Assembly (NCBI RefSeq): GCF_002272075.1
Contig: NZ_NPBJ01000023.1
Span: forward strand, 1 to 64,000
From: Terribacillus saccharophilus
GTDB lineage: Bacteria > Bacillota > Bacilli > Bacillales > Amphibacillaceae
Length of the DNA stretch: 64,000 bases
Direction of reading: 5' to 3'
This document shows positions 24,574 through 33,565 of this stretch, in pieces. The position numbers and the translations under genes were made by a program. The notes beneath the pieces were generated by a model. It was not told the DNA's origin. It made no database searches and worked only from the letters and a program-made list of their open reading frames with translations. The stretch's first letter is position 1; the number at the start of each line of letters is the position of its first letter.

Positions 24574-25941
24574 CTATTGTGTTAACAGTCCCATGAAGGC
24601 TGTTGCCAGCCCAAAGTAAATCAATATAGATATAATGTCATTAATGGTAGTGATAAATGGACCCGAAGCAATCGCTGGGTCAATGTTCAGCTTGTGCATG
24701 AGCAGCGGAATGATCGCTCCTGCCAGAGTCGCAATGATCAACGTCGCAAAAATGGATAAACCGACAAGTAAGCCTAGGAAGAAGTCTTTCTGCCAGATGG
24801 TCACGACTATTGTAATGACGATACCACAGCTTAGTCCAGTGATAATTCCTGTCAACCCTTCCCGCATCACCATTCGCATTTTCCCGCGTTTAGCAACATC
24901 CCCTGTAGCCATACCTCGCACCGCAACTGCCAGTGCCTGGGTGCCGGTATTCCCCCCCATCCCGCCGATAAGCGGAATAAAGCTCGCGAGTATGGCAACT
25001 TGGCTCAGCGTATTTTCGAAACGACTGATCATGCTGGCCGTAATCATACCGAGGAAAAGGAGAACAACGAGCCAAGGCAGCCGTTTGCGAGCAGACACGA
25101 AAGCACTGTCTTCTCCTTTTTCTGTATCGCTGACACCTGCTAAACGGCTGTAATCTTCATCTGCTTCTTCTTCCATAACATCCAGAATATCATCGACTGT
25201 GATGATACCGAGAATATGATTTTGAAAATCGACTACTGGCAGTGCCAAGAAGTCATAATCACGCATCATTTGCGCAGCATGCTCCTGATCGCCACCGACA
25301 TCGACACTGACAATCCTGTCGCTCATCACTTCGGAAATGAGCCAGTCTTTCTCCGCTATGATGAGATTACGCAAAGAAATGACTCCGACCAGCTTCTTGT
25401 CTTGATCAACGACATAGGTATAATAGATAGTTTCAGCATCAGGTGCTTCTGCTCTAAGATGCAGCATCGCTTCCCGTACCGTATCTGTAGCGCTGACACT
25501 GACGAATTCGGTTGTCATGATACTTCCGGCCGTTTTATCCTCATAATGCAGAAGATGCTTGATTTCATCTGCTGATTCCTTTTCCATAATCGTGATAAAA
25601 CTAGCAACTTTGTTTTTATCCATTTCCTTTAATATATCCACTGCATCATCTGCAGACATCTCAGCGAGCACCTGCGCTGCATAACGAGAATACATCTCCG
25701 TGAAATAAACGTCGGCATTCTCCCAGTTAACGTTTTCCATGATTTCTGCGGTTTCATCAGGTGAGAGATAAGAATAAATTTGCTTTCGGATCTCTTCGGG
25801 CTGTTCCTCAAAAACTGCCGCCTGATCATACGGGTGGAGTTCTAGGTATTCTGCACGAAATTGGTCAATTTGCTGGTTAGCTAGTGCTTCCCTGATTTTA
25901 TTTTGGTATAGTAAAATTTCTTGGTTTTCCAAATGATCCAT
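24574..25941 (-). CDS. mgtE: Magnesium transporter MgtE
   Basis: Mg2+ channel (455 aa). Order: cytoplasmic N domain (1-135), two CBS domains (about 140-260) that sense Mg2+, and five C-terminal helices with the signature GGNTGTQALAVAVRG. ATG at 25941 follows GCGAGGAGG; a longer frame would start inside the promoter. The leader is short (about 25 bases), so the M-box riboswitch that controls mgtE in B. subtilis is absent here. Confidence 0.94.
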   Translation of the reverse strand: MDHLENQEILLYQNKIREALANQQIDQFRAEYLELHPYDQAAVFEEQPEEIRKQIYSYLSPDETAEIMENVNWENADVYFTEMYSRYAAQVLAEMSADDAVDILKEMDKNKVASFITIMEKESADEIKHLLHYEDKTAGSIMTTEFVSVSATDTVREAMLHLRAEAPDAETIYYTYVVDQDKKLVGVISLRNLIIAEKDWLISEVMSDRIVSVDVGGDQEHAAQMMRDYDFLALPVVDFQNHILGIITVDDILDVMEEEADEDYSRLAGVSDTEKGEDSAFVSARKRLPWLVVLLFLGMITASMISRFENTLSQVAILASFIPLIGGMGGNTGTQALAVAVRGMATGDVAKRGKMRMVMREGLTGIITGLSCGIVITIVVTIWQKDFFLGLLVGLSIFATLIIATLAGAIIPLLMHKLNIDPAIASGPFITTINDIISILIYFGLATAFMGLLTQ

Positions 25942-25972
25942 ACGTCTGCCTCCTCGCCTGCAAGAACACTCA

Positions 25973-26001
25973 ATAGTAAGTAACATCTTGCTTTTTGTCA
26001 A
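25973..26001 (-). promoter_or_regulatory. SigA promoter of mgtE-yjbQ
   Basis: Minus strand: TTGACA (25996-26001), 17 bases, TACTAT (25973-25978). Confidence 0.75.
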
Positions 26002-26069
26002 CGTAAAAACGGCCGTTCTGTGAAAGGTTTAAGAAACTTTAATAGAGTTCACTTAATTTATCCGTCATT

Positions 26070-26097
26070 TTGTTGTAAACTGTAACAAGATTATATT
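26070..26097 (+). promoter_or_regulatory. Likely SigA promoter of the SEDS gene
   Basis: TTGTTG (26070-26075), 16 bases, TATATT (26092-26097). Confidence 0.5.
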
Positions 26098-26170
26098 CCA
26101 CTCATTTGCAAAATCTAATCGCTTTTATAGCAGCTAGAGATGCGGAAGGAACGAAAGAAAGGTTTTGTGT

Positions 26171-27349
26171 ATGAATTCTAACAAATTTCGGTTAGATCTA
26201 ACAATTATATTAGTTTTGATCCTGCTTGGTATTGTCTCTTCATTCACTTTATATGAGTTGCAGCCGACACTATCAGGTATTGCAGCTCAGACCCAATATA
26301 TGCCGCGTCAGATTATGGTGTACGGTCTTGGTGCAGTTGTCATTGCTGTTATGATGCTGCTCGACTATGACCGGCTTCGCCAGCTTGTGTGGATCTTCTA
26401 TGGAATTGGCATCATCATGCTTTTGATGCTATTTTTCAAATTCCCAGCAGCTATCATCAATGAAGCAAATGGTGCGACCAGCTGGTTCATCGTGCCTGGT
26501 TTCGGAACGATGCAGCCATCTGAATTTGTTAAAGTATTTGTCGTCATTGCTTTGGCGCATGTGATTATGTCACATAATGAGAAGAACACAGTCCGCACGA
26601 ATAAAACAGATTTGTTCCTGCTTGGAAAATTGTTTGCAGTTGCACTTCCACCTATGCTTTTGGTTGCGTCACAGCCAGACCTTGGCGGTTTCTTAGTATT
26701 GGGTGCAATCCTTAGTGCTACCATTTTAGTCTCTGGAATAAGCTGGCGTCTCTTATTGACTATTCTTGGGATTGGCTTAGGCATCGGTATATTTGTAGCT
26801 ATCCTGTCGTTTATCTTTCCGAACCAAGTTGGCGGTTTCTTGCAGGAAACAATTTTCCAGCACGTCGAAAGCCGCTTCCTTGGTTGGCTATATCCTGAAA
26901 AATACCCGGATTCCAGTTATCAGTACCGACTGGGATTAATGGCGATTGGATCAGGAATTCTATTCGGAAAAGGGGCTTCCAACTTCCAAGTCTCCATTCC
27001 GGAACGACATACGGATTACATTTTCTCTGCCATCGCTGAACAATTTGGATTCATTGGATCAGCAATTGTGCTCTTCCTATTCTTCATTCTCATCTATCGA
27101 ATGATTCAAGTAGGATTAGAGAGCAATGAACCATTCGGCAGTTATTTGGCCGCCGGGTTCATCGGAATGTTTACTTATCAGATATTCCAGAACATCGGGA
27201 TGTCGGTAGGACTCGTGCCGATTACCGGACTTCCGCTGCCATTCCTCAGCTATGGAGGAAGTTCGACACTCGCCTATATGATTGCAATCGGTATCGTGCT
27301 CAATATTCATTCGCGAACACGTACATTCATGTTCGAAACACAGAAATAA
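26171..27349 (+). CDS. SEDS-family peptidoglycan polymerase (RodA/FtsW type)
   Basis: Polytopic membrane protein (392 aa), about ten helices, of the family that polymerises lipid II into glycan strands with a partner class B PBP. Conserved features are MQPSEFVKVF, the loop IPERHTDYIFSAIAEQFGFIG with the catalytic-region Asp, and PLPFLSYGGSSTLAYM near the end. ATG at 26171 follows AGAAAGG. The C-terminus is RodA-like rather than FtsW-like. It lies between mgtE and prpE, where B. subtilis has no such gene, so it may be an extra paralogue. Confidence 0.9.
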   Translation: MNSNKFRLDLTIILVLILLGIVSSFTLYELQPTLSGIAAQTQYMPRQIMVYGLGAVVIAVMMLLDYDRLRQLVWIFYGIGIIMLLMLFFKFPAAIINEANGATSWFIVPGFGTMQPSEFVKVFVVIALAHVIMSHNEKNTVRTNKTDLFLLGKLFAVALPPMLLVASQPDLGGFLVLGAILSATILVSGISWRLLLTILGIGLGIGIFVAILSFIFPNQVGGFLQETIFQHVESRFLGWLYPEKYPDSSYQYRLGLMAIGSGILFGKGASNFQVSIPERHTDYIFSAIAEQFGFIGSAIVLFLFFILIYRMIQVGLESNEPFGSYLAAGFIGMFTYQIFQNIGMSVGLVPITGLPLPFLSYGGSSTLAYMIAIGIVLNIHSRTRTFMFETQK

Positions 27350-27360
27350 GCCTTATGAAA

Positions 27361-27392
27361 AAAGGGAAAGCTATTAAAAGCTTTCCCTTTTT
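27361..27392 (+). terminator. Terminator of the SEDS gene
   Basis: AAAGGGAAAGCT / AGCTTTCCCTTT with T-run. prpE starts 20 bases later. Confidence 0.85.
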
Positions 27393-27411
27393 GTATATAG
27401 GAGTGATTCAT

Positions 27412-28149
27412 ATGAAATTAGATTTTATCGGAGATGTGCATGGCTGCTTGCCTGAGCTTCTCGAGCTTTTCAGCAAGTTGGGATATGGCATGCGTGATGG
27501 CATGCCTATTCATCCAGAAAACCGCCGGCCCTTTTTCATTGGTGATTTAACGGACCGTGGTCCCGATTCACTAGGAGTGATTGAGCTTGTCTATCGTCTT
27601 GTAGAAGAAGAGCTTGGATTTTACGTACCAGGCAATCATTGCGATAAGCTTTACCGTTATTTGCTCGGCAACAATGTCCAAGTGAAGCATGGATTGGAAA
27701 CGACAGTAGCAGAATTACAAAACTGTGACCCGAATAAGCGCAGGAAGTTATCCAATATGTTCATGCAGCTTTACAAAAAAGCTCCTCTCTACGAACAAGT
27801 TCCCGAACTAGGCGTCGTTGCAGCACACGCCGGTATCAAAGAATCACTTATCGGCAAAGAAGGAAAAAAAGTAAAAAGCTTTGTTCTATATGGAGATACG
27901 ACTGGTGAAATGGACGAACTGGGCCGCCCAGTCAGACTGGACTGGGCTAAGCATTATCATGGAGAAGACTGGATCATCTATGGTCATACACCGGTTCTCG
28001 AAGCCCGCATCATTCATCATACAATCAATATTGATACTGGCTGTGTGTTCGGCAATAAGCTAACCGCCTACCGCTTTCCAGAACAGTCCTTGCACAGCGT
28101 CTCTTCCCAGCAGCCGTTCGTTGAAGAGAAATTCCGTTCATTCGATTAA
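27412..28149 (+). CDS. prpE: Bis(5'-nucleosyl)-tetraphosphatase PrpE
   Basis: PPP-family metallophosphatase (245 aa). Motifs GDVHGC, GDLTDRGPDS and GNHCDK bind the two metals; GHTPV and the later His (AAHAG) complete the site. PrpE of B. subtilis cleaves Ap4A and has been linked to spore germination. ATG at 27412 follows AGGAGTGA; the longer frame reads through the preceding terminator. Its 3' end overlaps the rluD-like gene by 12 bases, tail to tail. Confidence 0.92.
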   Translation: MKLDFIGDVHGCLPELLELFSKLGYGMRDGMPIHPENRRPFFIGDLTDRGPDSLGVIELVYRLVEEELGFYVPGNHCDKLYRYLLGNNVQVKHGLETTVAELQNCDPNKRRKLSNMFMQLYKKAPLYEQVPELGVVAAHAGIKESLIGKEGKKVKSFVLYGDTTGEMDELGRPVRLDWAKHYHGEDWIIYGHTPVLEARIIHHTINIDTGCVFGNKLTAYRFPEQSLHSVSSQQPFVEEKFRSFD

Positions 28150-29001
28150 AAAGTCAGCAGGAATCGGTGAATGGAAGTTCAGAACGCGCTTCGTAAACGG
28201 ATGAATAAAGCGCAGCTGCTGTGAATGCAGTGCCTGACGGCTGATGACATCCTTATTACCACCATATAGTGTATCACCAGCCAGCGGAAGGCCAAGCGAT
28301 GCCATATGTACACGGATTTGATGTGTCCTTCCAGTAGCCAGCTTAATTTCAACCAACGTATGATTAGCGTAGCTTGTCTGCCAGCGAAAGTGAGTGATGG
28401 CTGTCTGGCCATCAGGTCGCACTTCCCGTTCGATGATTGAGCCTTCCTTCCTGCCGATTGGTTTGCTGATTGTACCTGACTGTTCTGCCATACGACCTTC
28501 TACAAGTGCAACATAAGAACGCTGGATTTTCCCTTGCTTTTGGTCAGCAGCCAAAAGCGTATGGGCATAGCGATGTTTGGCGACAAGCATCAGTCCCGAA
28601 GTATCGCGATCCAGCCTTGTCAAGATATGGACTGTATAGGGGAGTCCTTGTTTTTGGTAATGCCAAAGCAAACCATTAGCAATTGTGCCAGACGGCTGGT
28701 TCATTGATGGAATTACTGCTACCCCAGGGTTCTTATCCAAAACAAGTACATGCTCGTCCTCAAAAACAATTGGCAGCTCGAGCGGCTCTGCCTCCATGTA
28801 AGCACCGGCTTCCTCCTGTGGAAGCTCGACTTCCAAGCAATCACTTATTTTACCGATATGCCAAAGAGGCGCCGGCTGCTGATTGAGTGTTACCAGCTGC
28901 GGCTCCTCCTTGAATGTCTTAAATAGTCTTCTTGATACTCCTTGCTGTTTAAGGAAATCCTTAATGACAATTTCCTCCTGCAAGGTCCAGCTTAATTTCA
29001 T
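28138..29001 (-). CDS. yjbO: RluD-family pseudouridine synthase (YjbO)
   Basis: Pseudouridine synthase of the RluA/RluD family (287 aa). The catalytic Asp lies in HILTRLDRDTSGLML. An N-terminal S4-like region (IKDFLKQQGVSRRLFKTFKE) should bind RNA. GRTHQIRVHMASLGLPLAGDTLYGG is the second family motif. The target, 23S rRNA or tRNA uridine, is not known from sequence. It is last in the operon yjbM-nadK-yjbO, 5 bases after nadK. Confidence 0.94.
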   Translation of the reverse strand: MKLSWTLQEEIVIKDFLKQQGVSRRLFKTFKEEPQLVTLNQQPAPLWHIGKISDCLEVELPQEEAGAYMEAEPLELPIVFEDEHVLVLDKNPGVAVIPSMNQPSGTIANGLLWHYQKQGLPYTVHILTRLDRDTSGLMLVAKHRYAHTLLAADQKQGKIQRSYVALVEGRMAEQSGTISKPIGRKEGSIIEREVRPDGQTAITHFRWQTSYANHTLVEIKLATGRTHQIRVHMASLGLPLAGDTLYGGNKDVISRQALHSQQLRFIHPFTKRVLNFHSPIPADFLIE

Positions 29002-29006
29002 AGCTT

Positions 29007-29804
29007 TTACCTCTTATCTGCAATGAATGAGTCGTGCACACGTTTCCAGAATGGGAACGGACGGAAGCGCGCAAACCGAACACGCTGCTTGGCGACTGAA
29101 CAAGTGATTGACTCGATATCTGAATGATTTTCTGTCATATGATCAATGGCTATCAGGAAACTTTTGTCCAAGGTCGGTCTCAGTGTACATGGATGATGGC
29201 TCGGCAAAATGAGCGGAGAACCTATCGTCCGAAAAACACGATTATTAATCGAAGCAAGCTCCGTCACTTGTATGGATGCCAAAGAAGGATGAATAATAGC
29301 CCCATTCAACGCCTTGTTATAGGCTGTACTGCCCGAAGGCGTTGAGATGACAAGGCCATCTCCTCGGAATGTTTCGAAATGCTCTCCCTTTATCGAAACA
29401 TCAAGTACAACTGATCCATCCGGTGTTTTGACGGAGCATTCATTCAGTGCTAGATGCTCGTCCACCCTTCCATCTTTGTGGGTAATGGATATATCGAGCA
29501 AAGGATACTCCACGATATGGTACGGTTTATTGGCGATCTGCAGCAGCAGTTTCTCCAATTCCTCAGGAACCCAATCTGCGTAGAATCCTAAATGTCCAGT
29601 ATGGATACCAATAAATGCTGTACTGTCCAAACGATGGACATATGTATGGAAATTCTCTAGGAAAGTCCCGTCTCCCCCGACAGATATCGCGAGAGCCGGC
29701 TCCTTATCATCATACTCGAAATTGAAATGCGCCAGATGTTCGACAATTGTTTCCTTGATCGCATTCGACTTCTCATCTCCCCGTGAAAGAACCGTATATT
29801 TCAT
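29007..29804 (-). CDS. nadK: NAD kinase
   Basis: Phosphorylates NAD to NADP (265 aa). The GGDGT motif ([13 protein letters not shown], near residue 45), LNECSVK and [16 protein letters not shown] are present, as in the short Firmicute enzymes (PpnKA). It lies 14 bases after yjbM. Placement next to an alarmone synthetase is conserved in Bacilli. Confidence 0.96.
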   Translation of the reverse strand: MKYTVLSRGDEKSNAIKETIVEHLAHFNFEYDDKEPALAISVGGDGTFLENFHTYVHRLDSTAFIGIHTGHLGFYADWVPEELEKLLLQIANKPYHIVEYPLLDISITHKDGRVDEHLALNECSVKTPDGSVVLDVSIKGEHFETFRGDGLVISTPSGSTAYNKALNGAIIHPSLASIQVTELASINNRVFRTIGSPLILPSHHPCTLRPTLDKSFLIAIDHMTENHSDIESITCSVAKQRVRFARFRPFPFWKRVHDSFIADKR

Positions 29805-29818
29805 CCCAGCTTACACCC

Positions 29819-30448
29819 CTATTTATGCTTTTTGATTTGCTGCTGATCATGATAAATCCGCTGCGCTTCTTGCACTTCATCCCGAATTTTGGACATTTCC
29901 TCGTCCAGCCGGAATGCAGCTTCTGCGGCCGTTTTCAATCTTGTTTTCAATTCTGCCGGTATTTGGCTATCGTATTTATAATTTAGCGAATGCTCATTTG
30001 TAGCCCAAAAATTCATGGCAAGTGTTCGGATCTGGATCTCGGCTAGTACTTTCTTCTCGCCGTGAATCGTCTCGACCGGATATTCAATGATCATATGATA
30101 CGACCGATAGCCGCTTTCCTTCGTTTCAACGATATAGTCAATTTCATTTACGATAGTAAAGTCATTTCGTGCTTTTAGCATTCCCACAACTGTATAGATA
30201 TCATCGACGAACTGCGTCACGATTCTAAGCCCGGCAATATCCTGGATTTCTTGATGCAGTAGGTCGACGGTGACCTGCTTAGTGGCTGCTTTTTGTAGGA
30301 TACTGCGTACTGGCTTAACGCGACCAGTGATGAATTCAATCGGGGAATGGCGTGATTCATTTTCAAATTGAGAACGCATCCCCTTCAGTTTCACTTTCAG
30401 TTCTTCTACTACCTGTACATATGGTGCTAAAAATACATCCCAATTCAT
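29819..30448 (-). CDS. relQ: Small alarmone synthetase RelQ/SasB (YjbM)
   Basis: Synthesises (p)ppGpp from ATP and GTP or GDP (209 aa). Only the synthetase domain is present; there is no hydrolase or TGS/ACT region. Motifs include GRVKPVRSIL, DIAGLRIV, ESGYRSYHMIIEYP and EIQIRTLAMNFWATNEHSLNYK. It forms tetramers in the family and is activated by pppGpp. Head of the operon relQ-nadK-yjbO. Confidence 0.95.
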   Translation of the reverse strand: MNWDVFLAPYVQVVEELKVKLKGMRSQFENESRHSPIEFITGRVKPVRSILQKAATKQVTVDLLHQEIQDIAGLRIVTQFVDDIYTVVGMLKARNDFTIVNEIDYIVETKESGYRSYHMIIEYPVETIHGEKKVLAEIQIRTLAMNFWATNEHSLNYKYDSQIPAELKTRLKTAAEAAFRLDEEMSKIRDEVQEAQRIYHDQQQIKKHK

Positions 30449-30580
30449 ACTCTTCGTAGCCCCTTTTCTTCCCAGCAGCGTCTAGTTGTTCCAGATGCAT
30501 TATATCTGCTTTCAGTGTATCATAAAAGCAGCTTGGCATAACAATGGAATACAACAGATAGAAGCATAGGGGGTATAAGC

Positions 30581-31150
30581 ATGCCGCAAGAGATTGAAAT
30601 CGAATTTAAGAATCTGCTTACAGAAGCGGAATTTAATAAATTATATGAAGTGTTTAATATGAAAAACGTGCCTGAAATACAGCAGGTTAACCACTATTTC
30701 GAAACAAAAGATTTTCAGCTGAAACAGCATGGTGCTGCACTGCGAATCAGAGAAAAGAACGGAAAATATCAATCCACGCTAAAACAGCCGCAAGGTGAAG
30801 GGCTCCTGGAAACGCATGACTTTTTAACAGAGCAAGAAGCAAATTCCTGGTTGCAAGGTTATATTACGCTTGGTCCTGAAATCAGTAAGCAACTGCAGGA
30901 ATTAGGTATTTCAACCGCTGAATTGATTTATGGAGGATCATTGGAAACTGTCCGCCGGGAACAGTCATATAATGATACAATCATCGTTCTCGATAGAAGT
31001 AAATACAGTGATGTAACTGATTATGAATTGGAACTTGAAGCCCAGAGCTATGCACATGGAGAGCATGTTTTCAACACCATTCTTACGGAAAACGGCATAG
31101 CGAAACGAAAGACTCCGAACAAAATTCAGCGTTTCTATGACAGCCTCTGA
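30581..31150 (+). CDS. yjbK: CYTH-domain protein YjbK
   Basis: CYTH-family phosphohydrolase candidate (189 aa). The defining ExExK motif is EIEIEFK at the N-terminus, with basic and acidic tunnel residues such as ALRIREKNG, STLKQP and DYELELEAQ. These enzymes split triphosphates or bind polyphosphate; the substrate is unknown. Divergent from relQ. Confidence 0.92.
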   Translation: MPQEIEIEFKNLLTEAEFNKLYEVFNMKNVPEIQQVNHYFETKDFQLKQHGAALRIREKNGKYQSTLKQPQGEGLLETHDFLTEQEANSWLQGYITLGPEISKQLQELGISTAELIYGGSLETVRREQSYNDTIIVLDRSKYSDVTDYELELEAQSYAHGEHVFNTILTENGIAKRKTPNKIQRFYDSL

Positions 31151-31261
31151 AACAGATAAGTTGCCCAACTTAGTAGGTGGCTGATAAAATAAATTTACAG
31201 TCAACCCCTACTCGGGGCAGATGTTATGTTGATTGCTCTTTGCATAAGAAAGGAAGAAACA

Positions 31262-31663
31262 ATGAATCAAGCTGAAACATTGTACGATGGAATTGGCGGA
31301 CAAGCCATATTAGAGCAGCTGGTAGATGTTTTCTACCGACGCGTGGCAGAGCATCCAGATTTAAAGCCGATTTTTCCGGAAGATTTGACGGAGACCCGCC
31401 GCAAACAACAGCAGTTCCTGACTCAATTCTTCGGCGGTCCGCCACTCTATACAGAAGAGCACGGTCACCCGAAGCTAAGATACCGGCACCTCCCTTTCGA
31501 AATTACACCAACGCGCAAGGATGCATGGCTTTCCTGCATGGCAGCTGCCCTAACGGAAACTGACATAGAGGAACCTTATAAAAGCATAATATATGAACGA
31601 CTTGCGTTAACCGCACATCATATGATGAATACACCAGACAAAGAGAAAGGAGAATCGATATGA
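31262..31663 (+). CDS. yjbI: Truncated haemoglobin YjbI
   Basis: Group II truncated globin (133 aa, same length as B. subtilis YjbI). LYDGIGGQAILEQLVDVFYRRV starts the fold; the proximal haem His is in LRYRHLPFEI, and the conserved Trp in DAWLSCM. It is coupled to yjbH by an ATGA overlap. In B. subtilis YjbIH affects protein oxidation and Spx control; both are next to roxS and not far from spx here. Confidence 0.93.
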   Translation: MNQAETLYDGIGGQAILEQLVDVFYRRVAEHPDLKPIFPEDLTETRRKQQQFLTQFFGGPPLYTEEHGHPKLRYRHLPFEITPTRKDAWLSCMAAALTETDIEEPYKSIIYERLALTAHHMMNTPDKEKGESI

Positions 31664-32538
31664 GCTGGGAATCTTCTAATTCAATACAGCAAAGGCCTGA
31701 GGATGACTGTGGCGGATTTTGCGGGTTGTTTCCTTCCTCGAAGAAGCCCGTGGAGATTTACGTTTTTATCGATCCGCTTTGCGAGGATTGCTGGTCACTC
31801 GAGCCTTTTCTCAAGAAACTTACAATGGAATATGGTCAATATTTCACTTTACGCCCTATACTGACAGGAGATTATCAGCCACTCGTTCGTGATCGAAGCG
31901 AGTGCAGTTACCCGAAAACGGTTCTACAGCCGGATAATATCTTGTTGAGCAATGCCGTTTCCTTCCCATGGCGCACCTCGCTTGCGATAAAAGCAGCGGA
32001 ATTGCAAGGAAGAAAGGCTGGTACCCGCTTCCTCCGTACTATTCAGGAGGCACTGTTTTTAAACAAACAGGATATTACCGCAGATGAAATTCTGATTGAA
32101 TGTGCTAAAATTGCTAAACTCGATCTGGAAGAGTTTCATGACGATATGTATTCTGCTTCAGCTAAAAAAGCATTTCAATGCGATGTGAAGCTTTCGAAGG
32201 AACTGGAAATTGACGAGTCACCTTCCATTGTCTTCTTTAATGAATCCGAAGAAGACTCTGGTATTAAAATTTCCGGTTTATATAGCTACGATGTCTATGT
32301 CAATGTCCTGCACCAGATGCTGCAAAGAGATCCACAGCCAGCGGCAAAACCGCCCGTTGAAGAGTTTCTTTCCAGCTATAAATTCGTTGGAAGCAGGGAA
32401 ATCTCATTGATTTATGATTGGACGAATGCGCAGACAGAAAAGGAAATGAAAAAGCTACAATTGAAACAGATGGTAGAACGCATTCCGATCAAACACGATA
32501 CTTTCTGGAAATATAATATTACTTCGAAAGCTGAATAA
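31660..32538 (+). CDS. yjbH: Spx adaptor YjbH (DsbA-like)
   Basis: Adaptor that presents Spx to ClpXP for degradation (292 aa). N-terminal DSBA-like thioredoxin domain with VFIDPLCEDCWSLEPFLKKL, followed by a winged C-terminal part. An extra Cys/Gly-rich head (DDCGGFCGLF) precedes it; the B. subtilis protein has a similar zinc-binding His/Cys region. RBS AAAGGAG. The substrate gene spx lies about 5.5 kb away on the minus strand. Confidence 0.93.
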   Translation: MSWESSNSIQQRPEDDCGGFCGLFPSSKKPVEIYVFIDPLCEDCWSLEPFLKKLTMEYGQYFTLRPILTGDYQPLVRDRSECSYPKTVLQPDNILLSNAVSFPWRTSLAIKAAELQGRKAGTRFLRTIQEALFLNKQDITADEILIECAKIAKLDLEEFHDDMYSASAKKAFQCDVKLSKELEIDESPSIVFFNESEEDSGIKISGLYSYDVYVNVLHQMLQRDPQPAAKPPVEEFLSSYKFVGSREISLIYDWTNAQTEKEMKKLQLKQMVERIPIKHDTFWKYNITSKAE

Positions 32539-32560
32539 CTTTTTGCTGCACTTATACCAG

Positions 32561-32588
32561 ACAGCCGCACTTATGTGCGGCTGTTTTT
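32561..32588 (+). terminator. Terminator of yjbI-yjbH
   Basis: ACAGCCGCAC-TTA-TGTGCGGCTGT followed by TTTTT. Confidence 0.9.
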
Positions 32589-32639
32589 CATTGTCTGGAA
32601 TCGGGAATCGAAGAAAATGTACAGAGGAGGTCTAAACAT

Positions 32640-33437
32640 ATGGAACAGCATTTTTTCAATTCAAATGGCTTGCAGCTAGCGTATTTGGACAACGGTGCAG
32701 AGTCAGATTATGTACTTGTACTCATGCATGGCTTATTTGCACGAGCGACTCTTTACAAACCATTTATGGAAAGAACAAAAGGTTGGCGAATTATCGCCCC
32801 TGATCTGAGGGGACATGGCAGGAGCGGTCATTCAGCGGAACTGACCGGGTATGACCGAGACTCTTACCTTCAGGATTTGGAGGCTTTACTTGAAGAGATT
32901 GGCGAAACGAAATATATCGTCTTGCTCGGTCATTCTTTATCCGGTGTGACTGCTTATCAATTTGCAGCCAAGTATCCAGACCGTATAACTGGACTGATTA
33001 TAGAGGATATGGGGCATAAGGTTTCTGGTGAACTAACATATGCCTTAAAGTTCCAGCAGCCTGCAGATACGCTTGCTGCTCTGTCTCACAGTATCGAACA
33101 AGTACAGAATGAAAACCACTTCCTATATTACGCAGAGAGTGCGTATGAGGCAAAAGACGGCTGGAGGTTATGCTTCGATTCAAAAGGTATTAAGCAATCG
33201 CAGGATTATCTGAATGGTGATTATACGGATACCTATCAAAAAGTTACATGTCCAACATTGCTTATGCGCGGTGCCCACTCCCCTATCTTGTCGGAAGAAG
33301 TATGGGAAGAGATGAAGCAGCTGCGGCCGGAAGTTGAAGCCGAACAGTTTGATAAATGCGGTCATAGCATCCATTTTGAGGATTTGGACAGCTTCAGCCG
33401 TTCCGTTCACCAGTTCTTAAAAAAGTGGAAAACATAA
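32640..33437 (+). CDS. Alpha/beta-fold hydrolase
   Basis: Cytoplasmic serine hydrolase (265 aa). Oxyanion HG motif (LMHGLFAR), nucleophile Ser in LLGHSLSG (near residue 101) and catalytic His in KCGHSIHFE near the end. Resembles general esterase/lactonase-type enzymes. It lies between yjbH and roxS, where B. subtilis has no gene, so it was gained here. Monocistronic with a shared terminator. Substrate unknown. Confidence 0.88.
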   Translation: MEQHFFNSNGLQLAYLDNGAESDYVLVLMHGLFARATLYKPFMERTKGWRIIAPDLRGHGRSGHSAELTGYDRDSYLQDLEALLEEIGETKYIVLLGHSLSGVTAYQFAAKYPDRITGLIIEDMGHKVSGELTYALKFQQPADTLAALSHSIEQVQNENHFLYYAESAYEAKDGWRLCFDSKGIKQSQDYLNGDYTDTYQKVTCPTLLMRGAHSPILSEEVWEEMKQLRPEVEAEQFDKCGHSIHFEDLDSFSRSVHQFLKKWKT

Positions 33438-33438
33438 C

Positions 33439-33468
33439 AAAAAGGCCTGCCTTTCGGCAGACCTTTTT
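33439..33468. terminator. Bidirectional terminator shared by the hydrolase gene and roxS
   Basis: AGGCCTGCC-TTTC-GGCAGACCT with A5 on one side and T5 on the other. It ends the + gene and the minus-strand sRNA. Confidence 0.85.
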
Positions 33469-33559
33469 GCATGTATAACTTCTACTGAGGGGATGGGAGA
33501 ACAATAATCCAAACAAAGGGGACTTGTTTGTGATGTTTCTCACAAATATAATGTACCAT
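33439..33559 (-). ncRNA. roxS: Small regulatory RNA RoxS (RsaE family)
   Basis: About 120 nt on the minus strand, between yjbH and the small yizD-like gene, exactly the roxS site in B. subtilis. Order: 5' hairpin (TTGTGA..TCACAA), a CCCCTTTGTTTG stretch (33509-33522) and the second C-rich segment CTCCCATCCCC (33489-33499), both hallmarks of RsaE/RoxS, then the terminator hairpin. The C-rich loops pair with ribosome binding sites of mRNAs for central metabolism. A promoter is present at 33566-33594. ResD activation and Rex repression are known for B. subtilis roxS; a Rex-like site overlaps the -35 here. Confidence 0.87.
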
Positions 33560-33565
33560 AATGTA

